Origin: Arthrobacter sp. efr-133-R2A-120
GTDB lineage: Bacteria; Actinomycetota; Actinomycetes; Actinomycetales; Micrococcaceae
Assembly: GCF_030209835.1 (NCBI RefSeq)
Contig: NZ_JARVRF010000046.1
Span: 1 to 60,540 of the forward strand
Length of the DNA: 60,540 bases
Reading direction: 5' to 3'
Positions 1 through 7,995 of the stretch are shown one piece after another. How positions within the stretch are numbered: the stretch's first letter is position 1; each line of letters starts with the position of its first letter. The notes below the pieces were generated by a model. The model was given only the letters and a program-made list of their open reading frames with translations. It made no database searches and had not been told where the DNA came from. Both the position numbers and the translations under genes were made by a program.

Positions 1-2
1 AC

Positions 3-34
3 GTTCAGGCCCCGACACACGTCGGGGCCTGAAC
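3..34. terminator. Bidirectional terminator-like hairpin
   Basis: A perfect 14-bp stem (3-16 pairs with 21-34) closes a 4-base ACAC loop and is followed by an AT-rich CATTTAAA. It probably ends a gene lying left of the window. There is no long U-run, so its strength is uncertain. Confidence 0.7.
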
Positions 35-73
35 CATTTAAACCCACCCGCACAGTGAGCCGGCGTCCCGAAA

Positions 74-690
74 CCCCCGCTCACGTATGGCCCGGTTTCC
101 GACAAACCCCCGCTCACATATCAACGGTCGTGACCAAACCCCCGCTCACGTATGGCCCGGTTTCGATAAACCCCCGCTCACATATGGCCCGGTTTCCGGC
201 AAACCCCCGCTCACATATGGCCCGGTTTCCGGCAAACCCCCGCTCACGTATGGCCCGGTTTCCGGCAAACCCCCGCTCAGATATGTGGGTTCCACGACCG
301 ACGCTCGCGGGCATGATGTGAGCGGGCGTCCCGCCGGGACCCGGCATACGTGAGCGAGCGTCCGGCCGGGACCCGGTATAAGTGAGCGAGCGTTTTGGTC
401 ACCCAACCCCCGCTCACATATCAACGGTCATGACCAGACCCCCGCTCACGTATGGCCCGGTTTCCGGCAAACCCCCGCTCACCCACGCGCCGCACCGGCG
501 CGCAGCCACACCCGCAGCGTCCGGCAGCAGCCTTGAGCGAGCGTCCCGCCGGGAACCCCCCATAGGTGAGCGGGCGTCGGGCCGGGACCCGGTATAAGTG
601 AGCGGGCGTCCGGCCGGGAGCCGGCATACGTGAGCGGGCGTCCGGCCGGGAGCCGGTATACGTGAGCGGGCGTTTGAGGGGGAGCGGGTT
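74..690. repeat. 32-33 bp repeat array with alternating strand orientation
   Basis: Head-to-tail units of 32-33 bp fill this stretch. Left-type units begin CCCCCGCTCAC at 74, 107, 139, 171, 204, 237 and 270, then again at 407, 439 and 472. The opposite orientation, GTGAGCGGGCGT or close variants, begins at 318, 350 and 382 and again at 533, 566, 598, 630 and 662. Each unit is the reverse complement of the other type with variation in the GC-rich half. The array therefore flips strand about every 100-200 bp, which should allow long inverted pairing. Open frames through it are products of the repeat period and are not believed to be genes. Function unknown. Confidence 0.85.
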
Positions 691-734
691 GGGTCCGGAG
701 TAGGGGGCATCGCTGGGCGGTAAAGTTGGTGCAC

Positions 735-1229
735 ATGGAGAGCCTCTTTAGTCACCTCACGCCGGACTCCGAACCCCAGCCAGAGCAAGCCGGTGAGCTG
801 GACCCAGTAGTGTGCACCGTCGTCGTACCTTCGCCGGTGGCGCATGCCTTCATGGGCTTCACCGATCACCCGCATCTCTGGTGGCCGATGGAGGACCACA
901 GCGTCTACGGGGCGGGCTCGCACGTTGAGTTCGAGGAGAACTTGATCCTGGAGACGGCGGACGACGGACGTACCTCGATATGGGGGACCATCGACGATTG
1001 GCAGCCGCCCTTGTCCTTCCACGCGAGCTGGTATCCGGGCAGCACCGCAATGTGGTCCACTGAACTCCGACTGGCCTTCCGGGCTGTAGACGGGGGCACG
1101 GAGGTTCGCTTGGTGCACGACGGCTGGGAGGGTGCCGAACACCCCGCGCAGACCCGTGCGGACTACGCGGCTGACTGGCCTGGAGTTCTTGAGCGCTATG
1201 TCCGATTCATGGGTGGCGCAAGTGAATAG
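735..1229 (+). CDS. SRPBCC / AHSA1-like domain protein
   Basis: A protein of about 164 aa with the START-like (SRPBCC) pattern. An N-terminal beta strand (VVCTVVVPSPVAHAF) leads to an FTDHPHLWWP helix region. Repeated beta strands follow, then a final helix with the W-x-G-VLERYVRFM signature common in AHSA1 family members. Such proteins bind hydrophobic ligands or act as stress-related chaperone partners, and the ligand cannot be told from sequence. ATG 735 is chosen; GTG 729 and TTG 726 are in frame and lie closer to a GGGCGG at 715-720, so the start is uncertain by three codons. The end overlaps the next gene by about 30 bp, which suggests co-transcription. Confidence 0.75.
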   Translation: MESLFSHLTPDSEPQPEQAGELDPVVCTVVVPSPVAHAFMGFTDHPHLWWPMEDHSVYGAGSHVEFEENLILETADDGRTSIWGTIDDWQPPLSFHASWYPGSTAMWSTELRLAFRAVDGGTEVRLVHDGWEGAEHPAQTRADYAADWPGVLERYVRFMGGASE

Positions 1230-3141
1230 AATCCGTCGGCTCCAAGCGGCTGACTGGCGTTTGCTTCGCGACGTCCGCTTGGAGATGTTGTCGGACACAC
1301 CGATGGCCTACGTGGAGAGCCTCGCGGCCGCTCGTCGCCAGACTGACACCCAATGGCAAGAGCGCGCAGCCACGATGTCGGGCGACTCGAGCATCACCCT
1401 GGTAGCGGATGACGGTACGGACGGCAGCCGGATCAGTGGGCTCATGCGCGTGGTCATCAAGCAGCCACAGGATTCTTCCCAGGCTCTACAAGCCATGCTG
1501 ATCAGCGTCTACGTTGCACCCGAACACCGGGGCTTGGGCCTGGCTGACCAGTTGCTCGATGAGGCTTGTGCCGTAGCAGGCGCCGAGCTCGGTGCCGGAC
1601 TGATCGAACTGGGTGTCCACGAGGAGAACGCCCGCGCCAAGGCGTTCTACACCCGGCACGGATTTGAATACACCGGTGCCAGCCGGCCGTATCCGCAGGA
1701 CAGAACCAAGTTGGAGATCGTCATGGCCCGCCGGATTCCACTCGCAGCTCCGACTCGGCAAAGCAAAAGCCCCGGCGGGTTCATCGATGAGCTGGCCGCC
1801 GGCCTCTCTTCGGGGCAAGTCGCCGTCGACGAACAGACACGCACCGCCTATGCGGCAGACCTGGGACCAGTCCTGGACTTGCAGTTGCCCGTGGCAGTCG
1901 TGTTCGCCGAATCCGTTGAAGACGTGCAGCACGTGGTGCGCAGTTGCGCCAAGCACGGAGTTCCGATCGTCGCCCGCGGCGCCGGTACCGGGGTTTCCGG
2001 TGGCGCCCATGCCAGCCCTGGATGCATAGTGCTCAGCCTTGAACGCATGAACCGTATCCTGCAGTTCAACGCGGACGACGAGACCGCCGTCGTCGAACCG
2101 GGCGTGGTGAACGCTGACCTGAACGCCGCGGCGGCTGAACACGGCCTGATGTATGCGCCGGACCCCGCGAGCTACAAAATGTCCACGATCGGCGGCAACG
2201 TGGCCACGAACGCCGGCGGCTTGCGCTGTGCCAAGTATGGCGTGACCAGGGACTCGGTGCTGGCGCTCGACGTCGTCCTGGCGGACGGCTCGCTCATCCA
2301 CACAGGCCACCAGACCTTCAAAGGCGTGGCCGGATACGATCTCACGGCACTGTTCGTGGGCTCCGAGGGCACCCTGGGGATCGTGGTGGGCGTGACGGTG
2401 CGCCTGCGCTACCTGCCCCGCGAGGTACAGACAGTTGCGGCCTTCTATCCGGATTTCCGCGGTGCCGCCGCGGGCGTCCTGGCGGTCGGAAAGGCACGCG
2501 TCCAGCCAGCCATCATGGAAATGCTCGACGCCGGAACGCTGGCCCAGCTCGACGAACTGTACGGCTCGGACCTCGGAGAACGCGGAAAGGCGCTCCTGCT
2601 GATCCAGACAGACGGTTTCGGAGCTGCTGCCGAGGCAGCGTTGGTGCGGGAAGTGCTTGCGGCCGGCGGCGCCACTGTGACGGCGGAATCGACTGCGGAA
2701 GCCGAGCGCCTCATCGACATGCGGCGCTCGAGTCGAGGCGACGAAGTGGATAACGAATACCGGGTAGGCGAGGACGTCGCCGTTCCGAGGTCGCGGCTTG
2801 TGGACTATGTGGCCGCGCTTGAGGCCATGGCCGTCACCCACGATGTCCAGCTCAAGGTGGTGGCCCATGCCGGCGACGGCAACTTGCACCCCACCTTCTG
2901 GGTGGACCGCGTGGACATGGAAGTGGACGCGGATGCCATGGCCCGCCTCAACAAGGCCTTGGACGACTCCATTGATGCCGCGCTCGAGATGGGCGGAACC
3001 ATCACCGGCGAGCATGGGGTGGGGCAGTACAAGCTGCGCTGGCTCGGCCTTGAGCAGCCCAGGCCCATCCGCGAGTTGCAGCACCGCATCAAAGAGCTTT
3101 TCGACCCCACCGTAATCTTCAATCCCGGCAAAGCTATCTAG
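1198..3141 (+). CDS. GNAT acetyltransferase fused to GlcD/D-lactate dehydrogenase-type FAD oxidase
   Basis: One uninterrupted frame of about 647 aa joins two families. Residues 1-180 are a GNAT acetyltransferase with the acetyl-CoA loop HRGLGLADQLLDEA and an ending typical of stand-alone GNATs (LEIVMARRI). From about residue 195 it is an FAD_binding_4 plus FAD-oxidase_C protein. This part has RGAGTGVSGGAHASPG, GGNVATNAGGLRCAKYG, a C-terminal HAGDGNLHP and ITGEHGVGQYK. This is the glycolate oxidase GlcD / D-lactate dehydrogenase architecture, oxidising 2-hydroxyacids with FAD. ATG 1198 overlaps the previous gene; GTG 1222 is possible. ATG 1723 lies at the domain border and could be an internal start for a separate oxidase, so the fusion may be physical or only a lost stop codon. 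Confidence 0.85.
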   Translation: MSDSWVAQVNRIRRLQAADWRLLRDVRLEMLSDTPMAYVESLAAARRQTDTQWQERAATMSGDSSITLVADDGTDGSRISGLMRVVIKQPQDSSQALQAMLISVYVAPEHRGLGLADQLLDEACAVAGAELGAGLIELGVHEENARAKAFYTRHGFEYTGASRPYPQDRTKLEIVMARRIPLAAPTRQSKSPGGFIDELAAGLSSGQVAVDEQTRTAYAADLGPVLDLQLPVAVVFAESVEDVQHVVRSCAKHGVPIVARGAGTGVSGGAHASPGCIVLSLERMNRILQFNADDETAVVEPGVVNADLNAAAAEHGLMYAPDPASYKMSTIGGNVATNAGGLRCAKYGVTRDSVLALDVVLADGSLIHTGHQTFKGVAGYDLTALFVGSEGTLGIVVGVTVRLRYLPREVQTVAAFYPDFRGAAAGVLAVGKARVQPAIMEMLDAGTLAQLDELYGSDLGERGKALLLIQTDGFGAAAEAALVREVLAAGGATVTAESTAEAERLIDMRRSSRGDEVDNEYRVGEDVAVPRSRLVDYVAALEAMAVTHDVQLKVVAHAGDGNLHPTFWVDRVDMEVDADAMARLNKALDDSIDAALEMGGTITGEHGVGQYKLRWLGLEQPRPIRELQHRIKELFDPTVIFNPGKAI

Positions 3142-3145
3142 GGCC

Positions 3146-3157
3146 TTTGGTATTCCA
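3146..3157. promoter_or_regulatory. Possible GntR operator half-conserved copy
   Basis: TTTGGTATTCCA immediately after the FAD-oxidase stop resembles the operator core TTTGGTATACCAAA found 90 bp downstream and near the gntR gene, with one central mismatch. It may be an auxiliary site. Confidence 0.35.
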
Positions 3158-3230
3158 TATCTGATCGCAAAGATCTCACGTCACACTCATCCGCTATTTT
3201 TCTGCCGGTTTACTTTGCCCCCCGATGCGC

Positions 3231-3262
3231 CTAATCTAGTTTGGTATACCAAATTGGATTAG
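3231..3262. promoter_or_regulatory. Operator for the local GntR regulator (extended dyad)
   Basis: A perfect 14-bp palindrome TTTGGTATACCAAA (3240-3253) sits inside outer arms CTAATC (3231-3236) and GATTAG (3257-3262), just upstream of the MFS start. The same core occurs between the divergent dppC-like and gntR genes. Binding by the GntR protein at 12077-12748 is inferred from the shared sequence. Confidence 0.65.
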
Positions 3263-3273
3263 GGAGGCAATCA

Positions 3274-4584
3274 ATGGGGCAAGCACGTCCGCCGCGCCGC
3301 GGTACGTCCGCGTATGCCGCTCGGAGGACCGCCTGGGTACTCGTCGCACTGGCGCTTGTCTCCATCAACCTCCGTCCGGCCATTACGACGATCGCCGGCA
3401 CCATGGGGCAGCTGCAGGCAGGTTTCGGACTATCCCCGCATTTGCTGCCGCTGCTTGGCGCCCTCCCTGTACTAGCCTTTGGCGTCTCGGCCCCTTGCGG
3501 TCCTTGGCTGGCCCGTCGCCTGGGCACTGGACGGGCAGTGGCGGCGGCGCTTCTGGCACTTGCCGCCGCGCTGCTCGTCCGCGTACTCGTGCCGGGACTG
3601 TTGCTGCCCGGAACGCTCCTGGCAGGAGCATCCATCATGACCGCCAGCGTGCTCGTGCCACAGATCGTCAGAGCCAACCGCGGTACCGGGTGGTGGACGG
3701 GGCTGTGCACCATGGGCTTCGGACTGGGCGCGGCGCTCGGCGCGGGACTCGTCCAGCCGCTGCAGCAAGCGTTCGGCGGGAGCCTCGCTTGGGCACTGGC
3801 CGTCTGGGCCGTTCCCGCCTTGATAGGGGCCGCCTTGATCGACCGGACCGGCCAAACGGCCGGGCGCCCCGATGGAACCGATAGAACCGGCGGACCGGCG
3901 TCGGGCGCTGGCTTACAGGAGACGACGACGGCGGATGGCGCAACGGGGGAAACCGGCACCATTCCGCTGCGGAAGCAGCGGACGGCCTGGGCCGTGACTG
4001 CCTTCTTCGGGCTGCAAGCCATGCTGTATTTCGCGATCACTTCGTGGCTCGCGGTGTTCCTGGTGTCGAAGGGCCAGACCGTGGCGGAGGCGGCCGGGCT
4101 TTTGGCCTGGTTCAGCGTCGCAGGGCTGCCCGCGAGCCTGCTGGCCCCCGTTCTCGCGGGGCGTCGAGTGGTCCTGAAGTTTATGGCTCCGGGCTTGGGA
4201 CTGCTTGTCGCGGCGGCTTTGATAGGAGTCTTGGCGGCGCCCGTTGCTTTGCAGTTCCTCATGGTCGGCCTGTTGGGGATCGTCCAGAGTGCCGGCTTCG
4301 GGCTGGGAATGGCGTTGGTTGTCATCCGCTCAACCGGACCACAGAGCGCCGGCAGCCTGTCCGCCATGAGCCAGGGCCTGGGCTTTGCGCTGGCCTCCTT
4401 GGGACCCTTGGGAGCGGGATTCCTGCATGAGTGGTCCGGCGGCTGGGACGTTCCCTTCTGGGCCCTGGCTGCCGAAGCGGTGCTGCTCGCGGTTGCGGGT
4501 TTCCTCGCCGTGCGCGGGCGCGCCGTGTCCGTGGAAGCCGTCGAGGCGGAGCACCTTGGCGAGCCCGCCGCCGTCGGGCGCTAA
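3274..4584 (+). CDS. MFS transporter, CynX/NimT family
   Basis: About 436 aa with some 12 hydrophobic segments. The first-helix signature SINLRPAITTIAGTM (residues 33-47) is diagnostic of the CynX/NimT branch of the major facilitator superfamily, whose members move cyanate, nitroimidazoles or other small anions and heterocycles. A cytoplasmic loop of low complexity (about residues 190-235, Asp/Gly/Thr rich) separates the two six-helix halves. ATG 3274 is chosen because GGGAGG at 3262-3267 sits 6 bp upstream; the longer frame would run into the operator. The gene converges with the amidohydrolase gene across a shared terminator and carries the same operator as the ABC operon, so both probably handle one substrate or its product. 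Confidence 0.85.
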   Translation: MGQARPPRRGTSAYAARRTAWVLVALALVSINLRPAITTIAGTMGQLQAGFGLSPHLLPLLGALPVLAFGVSAPCGPWLARRLGTGRAVAAALLALAAALLVRVLVPGLLLPGTLLAGASIMTASVLVPQIVRANRGTGWWTGLCTMGFGLGAALGAGLVQPLQQAFGGSLAWALAVWAVPALIGAALIDRTGQTAGRPDGTDRTGGPASGAGLQETTTADGATGETGTIPLRKQRTAWAVTAFFGLQAMLYFAITSWLAVFLVSKGQTVAEAAGLLAWFSVAGLPASLLAPVLAGRRVVLKFMAPGLGLLVAAALIGVLAAPVALQFLMVGLLGIVQSAGFGLGMALVVIRSTGPQSAGSLSAMSQGLGFALASLGPLGAGFLHEWSGGWDVPFWALAAEAVLLAVAGFLAVRGRAVSVEAVEAEHLGEPAAVGR

Positions 4585-4593
4585 GTCCTAACG

Positions 4594-4630
4594 AAAGTGG
4601 CCGGTCTCTCAATGAGGGACCGGCCACTTT
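4594..4630. terminator. Bidirectional terminator
   Basis: Stem AAAGTGGCCGGTC (4594-4606) pairs with GACCGGCCACTTT (4618-4630) and is followed by further T residues on the + strand. The A-run at the left end gives a U-run for minus-strand transcripts. It separates the convergent MFS and amidohydrolase genes. Confidence 0.9.
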
Positions 4631-4642
4631 TTTTGTGCGGAA

Positions 4643-5872
4643 TCAGACCAGCTCAAGCTGCTCTGCCACGACCTTGCCGCGGTGGATCACTGTGCGGTCG
4701 GTGCTGCGGTCCATGACTGCGGAGGCGACCGTTTCGCCGTCGAGCAGCAGGAGTTCCGCGGGATCGCCGACCTCGACGCCGGGGCGGTGTGCCGTGCCCT
4801 TCAGGCGGGTGGCGGACGGGTCAAGGATGCTGGCGCCGCCTACGGTGGCGATCGCGAGGCAGTGCTCGATGAGCTCGTCCTTGCGGAAGCCGTGGGTGAA
4901 AGCGAGCTGCCAGGTACGGTCGAGCATGTCCGTGTTGCCGTAAGGGGACCAGTAGTCGCGCTGACCGTCCTCTCCCAAGCCCATGCGGACGCCGGCTTCG
5001 GCGAGCAGCGGGATGGGCAGCTGGCCCGCCACGCCGGCGGATCCCGGCGCCACCGACGCCATGGAGATGTCCAGCTCGGCGAATTCGTCGATGAGGCGGC
5101 GCGTGGTGGCCTCGGAGACGCTGCCCAGCTGGTACGCGTGGGACATGGTGACCTTGCCCTGCATGCCCAAGGCGCGGGTGCGCTCGATCACCAGGTCCGT
5201 GCTGAAGACGCCGAGCTCGCCGGGTTCGTGGAGGTGGATATCAATGGGGACCTGGTACTTTTCGGCCAGCCCGAAGACGATGTCCAGATGCCGGGCGGGG
5301 TCGCGGTCCAGGCTGCACGGGTCGATGCCGCCCATGACATTTGCGCCGGCCTTGAGTGCCTGGTCCATGAGGGGGACAGTGCCGTCCTCGAGGAGGAGGC
5401 CCGCCTGCGGGAACGCGATGATGTCGACGTCGGCCTGCCCTTTGAACTGCTCCTTGGCGGCCATCACGGCGTCGAAACGCTCAAGCCGGCAGTCGACGTC
5501 GATCTGGGCATAGGAGCGGACACGCGTGGTGCCGCGCGCGATCATCCGGCCTAGGGTGTTGTTGACCCGTTCCTGAAGCGGAACCTCCGCGTTGCGCCAG
5601 TTCTGCCGATCGTTCATCATCATGGTCCACACGCCGGGGCCGCCTGTGTGTTCGCGGAACGGCAGGCCGATGCGGGTGGAGTCCAGGTGCACATGGACGT
5701 CCGAGAACGACGGCACGAGCAGGCGGCCGCGGCCCTCGACGACGGTGGTGTCGCCGGTCGCCGCAGCGCGCGTCGGGTCATGGGGTTCGACGCCGGTGAT
5801 CTTGCCGTCCGTGATGAGGACGTCGCTCAATGCTTGTCCCCAGGGGCGGACGGCACGAATCAGGGTGTTCAA
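4643..5872 (-). CDS. Cytosine-deaminase-like amidohydrolase
   Basis: A 409-aa metal-dependent hydrolase of the amidohydrolase superfamily, cytosine deaminase (CodA)-like branch. Visible metal and active-site motifs in order are HVHLD (about residue 62), QAGLLLEDGTV, GGIDPC, HLHEPGE, MSHAYQLG, and LGEDGQRDYWSPYGN carrying the late catalytic Asp. The last is close to the CodA pattern around its deamination Asp. Members deaminate or hydrolyse N-heterocycles such as cytosine, isocytosine or creatinine-like compounds; the exact substrate is not evident. The start is TTG, supported by AAAGGAG seven bases upstream. It is the last gene of the six-gene ABC operon, which suggests it processes the imported compound in the cytoplasm. 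Confidence 0.8.
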   Translation of the reverse strand: MNTLIRAVRPWGQALSDVLITDGKITGVEPHDPTRAAATGDTTVVEGRGRLLVPSFSDVHVHLDSTRIGLPFREHTGGPGVWTMMMNDRQNWRNAEVPLQERVNNTLGRMIARGTTRVRSYAQIDVDCRLERFDAVMAAKEQFKGQADVDIIAFPQAGLLLEDGTVPLMDQALKAGANVMGGIDPCSLDRDPARHLDIVFGLAEKYQVPIDIHLHEPGELGVFSTDLVIERTRALGMQGKVTMSHAYQLGSVSEATTRRLIDEFAELDISMASVAPGSAGVAGQLPIPLLAEAGVRMGLGEDGQRDYWSPYGNTDMLDRTWQLAFTHGFRKDELIEHCLAIATVGGASILDPSATRLKGTAHRPGVEVGDPAELLLLDGETVASAVMDRSTDRTVIHRGKVVAEQLELV

Positions 5873-5896
5873 TGTATTGCTCCTTTGATGTTGGAT

Positions 5897-6919
5897 CTAT
5901 TGCACACCAGCGGGGGCTGCTGATTCCAGACCTGCGTGGTGGCAGGCGGGGGCAGCCGCGCTGGCTGGTCGGGGGATTTCGCTGATGCAGCGTTGCTGCA
6001 GTTCCGCGCCCAAGGTGCCGAACAACGGACACCGGGTGCGGAAGACGCAGCCGCTGGGTGGGTTTGCCGGCGACGGGAGATCTCCCCGGAGCCGGATCTT
6101 TTGTTGCTGGCGGGCTGCCCGGGGATCCGGCAGGGGCACGGCGGACAAGAGAGCTTGCGTATAGGGATGCCGGGGCTCCCGGAACAATTCCTCCCGGGTT
6201 CCTTGCTCGACGACTTTGCCGAGGTACATCACCGCCACCTCGTGCGAGATATGCCGGACCACGGAAAGATCGTGCGCGATGAAGATGTATGCCACTCCGG
6301 TGTCCCGCTGGATCTCCTGCAGCAAGTTGACCACTTGCGCCTGCACCGAGACATCGAGGGCGGATACGGGTTCGTCGCACACAATCACGGAGGGGTTCAG
6401 AGAGATGGCGCGCGCGATTCCCACGCGCTGGCGCTGGCCGCCGGAGAACTCGTGCGGGAAACGGTTGTAGTGCTCGGGTTTGAGGCCCACTTGTTCGAGG
6501 AGTTCCTTGACCCGGTTCTTGAGGCCGCCGGCCGGGTTGATCTTTTGCGCCAGCATCGGCGCCGCGATGGCCGTGCCCACGGTTTGCCGTGGATTGAGCG
6601 AGGCGAAGGGGTCCTGGAAGATCATTTGGACTTTGCGGCGGAAGTTGTACAGATCGCGGCCGCCCAGCTGGCTGATGTCCACCCCGTCGATCAGGATCCT
6701 CCCACCGGTCGGATCCATGAGCCGCGCGATCATGCGTCCAGTGGTCGACTTGCCGCAACCGGACTCACCCACGAGCCCCAAAGTCTGGCCGCGCGCGAGA
6801 CTGAAGGAGACGCCGTCGACCGCTTTGACTATCTTGGATCCCTTGGGGGAGAACAGCCCGCCTTTGATGGGGAAGTGTTTCTGGAGGTTCTCCACCTGGA
6901 GAATTGCCTGCGTGTCCAT
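5897..6919 (-). CDS. ABC transporter ATPase, DppF/OppF type
   Basis: 340 aa. Walker A GESGCGKST, Q-loop FQDPFASLNPRQT, ABC signature FSGGQRQRVGIARA, Walker B VIVCDEPVSALD and H-loop IAHDLSVVRH are all present. The C-terminus has the oligopeptide_HPY domain (HPYTQALL...) with the Cys-rich FRTRCPL motif of this family. It is the second ATPase of the importer encoded next to it. ATG 6919 was chosen because upstream in-frame codons overlap the end of the other ATPase gene. It lies 24 bp from the amidohydrolase. Confidence 0.92.
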   Translation of the reverse strand: MDTQAILQVENLQKHFPIKGGLFSPKGSKIVKAVDGVSFSLARGQTLGLVGESGCGKSTTGRMIARLMDPTGGRILIDGVDISQLGGRDLYNFRRKVQMIFQDPFASLNPRQTVGTAIAAPMLAQKINPAGGLKNRVKELLEQVGLKPEHYNRFPHEFSGGQRQRVGIARAISLNPSVIVCDEPVSALDVSVQAQVVNLLQEIQRDTGVAYIFIAHDLSVVRHISHEVAVMYLGKVVEQGTREELFREPRHPYTQALLSAVPLPDPRAARQQQKIRLRGDLPSPANPPSGCVFRTRCPLFGTLGAELQQRCISEIPRPASAAAPACHHAGLESAAPAGVQ

Positions 6920-6927
6920 GACGGGTC

Positions 6928-7995
6928 CTAACGCGTATTCCGAATAGTGACGATCTGGGGGCCGCTCAGGTGGCAGCGCTTGCCGTGGCCGTCCTCGACC
7001 ACGAGCTCCGGGCGCTGGCCCGCGCACACGCCGTCGCCGGCGAGGGCCGCGTACTCGCACCGGGCGCTGAAAATGCAGCCTTTCGGAAGGTCAAGGAGCG
7101 ACGGCGGCTGGCCCGGAATGGGGTTGAGCCTGCCCGAGGAACTGCTCAGCGTGGGCATCGATTTGAGCAGGCCCAGGGTGTAGGGATGCTGCGTGTCGTA
7201 GAAGATCTCGTCCACCGGTCCCGATTCGACGCATTGCCCGCCGTACATGACCAGCACGGAATCGCACACTTCGGCCACCACTCCAAGATCATGGGTGATG
7301 AGGATCAGGGCCGAGTTGGTTTCCTGCTGGAGCTCGGACATGAGGTCAAGGATCTGTGCCTGCACGGTGACGTCCAGCGCGGTGGTTGGTTCGTCCGCGA
7401 TGAGCAGCTCCGGCTCGCAGATCAATGCCATGGCGATCATGGCGCGTTGGCGCATGCCTCCGGAGAAATGGTGCGGGTATTCGTCGTAGCGCTGCTCTGG
7501 GCTGGGAATGCCCACCCTTCCGAGCATGTCGACGGCGGCTGCGCGGGCTTGCTTCTTGCTCGCCTTGTTGTGGACGAGGTAGGCCTCGGCAATTTGATGA
7601 CCCACGGTGAAGAAGGGGTGCAGGGCCGAGAGCGGATCCTGGAAGATCATGCCGATGTTCCGGCCGCGAAGCTGCCGCATGCCGGACTCGGGCAGCGTCA
7701 CAAGGTCCTTGCCCTGGAACAACGCCTGGCCGGTGACCCGGGCTGAGGTCCCCTTGAGGAGTCCCATGAGCGCCTGGCTGGTGACCGACTTGCCGGACCC
7801 GGACTCTCCTACGATGCCGAGGGTCTGCCCGCGCTCCAAGGAGAAATCCATCCCGTTGACGGCCGAAACAAGGCCGTCGTCGGTAGGGAACTTCACCGAA
7901 AGGTTGCGGACGTCCAGGAACGCGGCGGTTCCCGCGGCCTGATGCGCGGTTCGTGTGGCCGGTTGACCGCCCGGACTGGGCTGGAGCTGGGTCAT
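6928..7995 (-). CDS. ABC transporter ATPase, DppD/OppD type
   Basis: 355 aa. Walker A GESGSGKS, Q-loop FQDPLSALHPFFT, signature FSGGMRQRAMIAMA, Walker B LLIADEPTTALD and H-loop ITHDLGVVAE mark the DppD half of a peptide/opine/nickel-class importer. The C-terminal HPYTLGLL and FSARCEYA segments are the HPY domain. ATG 7995 overlaps the permease stop by 4 bp (ATGA), so the two are translationally coupled. The DppF gene follows after 8 bp. Confidence 0.92.
   Translation of the reverse strand: MTQLQPSPGGQPATRTAHQAAGTAAFLDVRNLSVKFPTDDGLVSAVNGMDFSLERGQTLGIVGESGSGKSVTSQALMGLLKGTSARVTGQALFQGKDLVTLPESGMRQLRGRNIGMIFQDPLSALHPFFTVGHQIAEAYLVHNKASKKQARAAAVDMLGRVGIPSPEQRYDEYPHHFSGGMRQRAMIAMALICEPELLIADEPTTALDVTVQAQILDLMSELQQETNSALILITHDLGVVAEVCDSVLVMYGGQCVESGPVDEIFYDTQHPYTLGLLKSMPTLSSSSGRLNPIPGQPPSLLDLPKGCIFSARCEYAALAGDGVCAGQRPELVVEDGHGKRCHLSGPQIVTIRNTR

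Noticed and set aside
74..690. CRISPR array
   Set aside because: Units are contiguous with no unique spacers, change strand, and no cas gene is nearby.
414..1298. A 294-codon open frame on the minus strand through the repeat array and the SRPBCC gene
   Set aside because: Its length comes from the repeat period and the high GC content; it lies antisense to a gene with a clear domain and shows no family motif itself.
1486..3084. A 532-codon open frame antisense to the FAD oxidase
   Set aside because: It mirrors a protein with unmistakable FAD-oxidase motifs; long antisense frames are expected in GC-rich codon usage.
5778..6758. A 326-codon frame in the ABC ATPase/amidohydrolase region
   Set aside because: Same strand, alternate frame of a clear ATPase; composition is Arg/Pro/Gly-rich noise.
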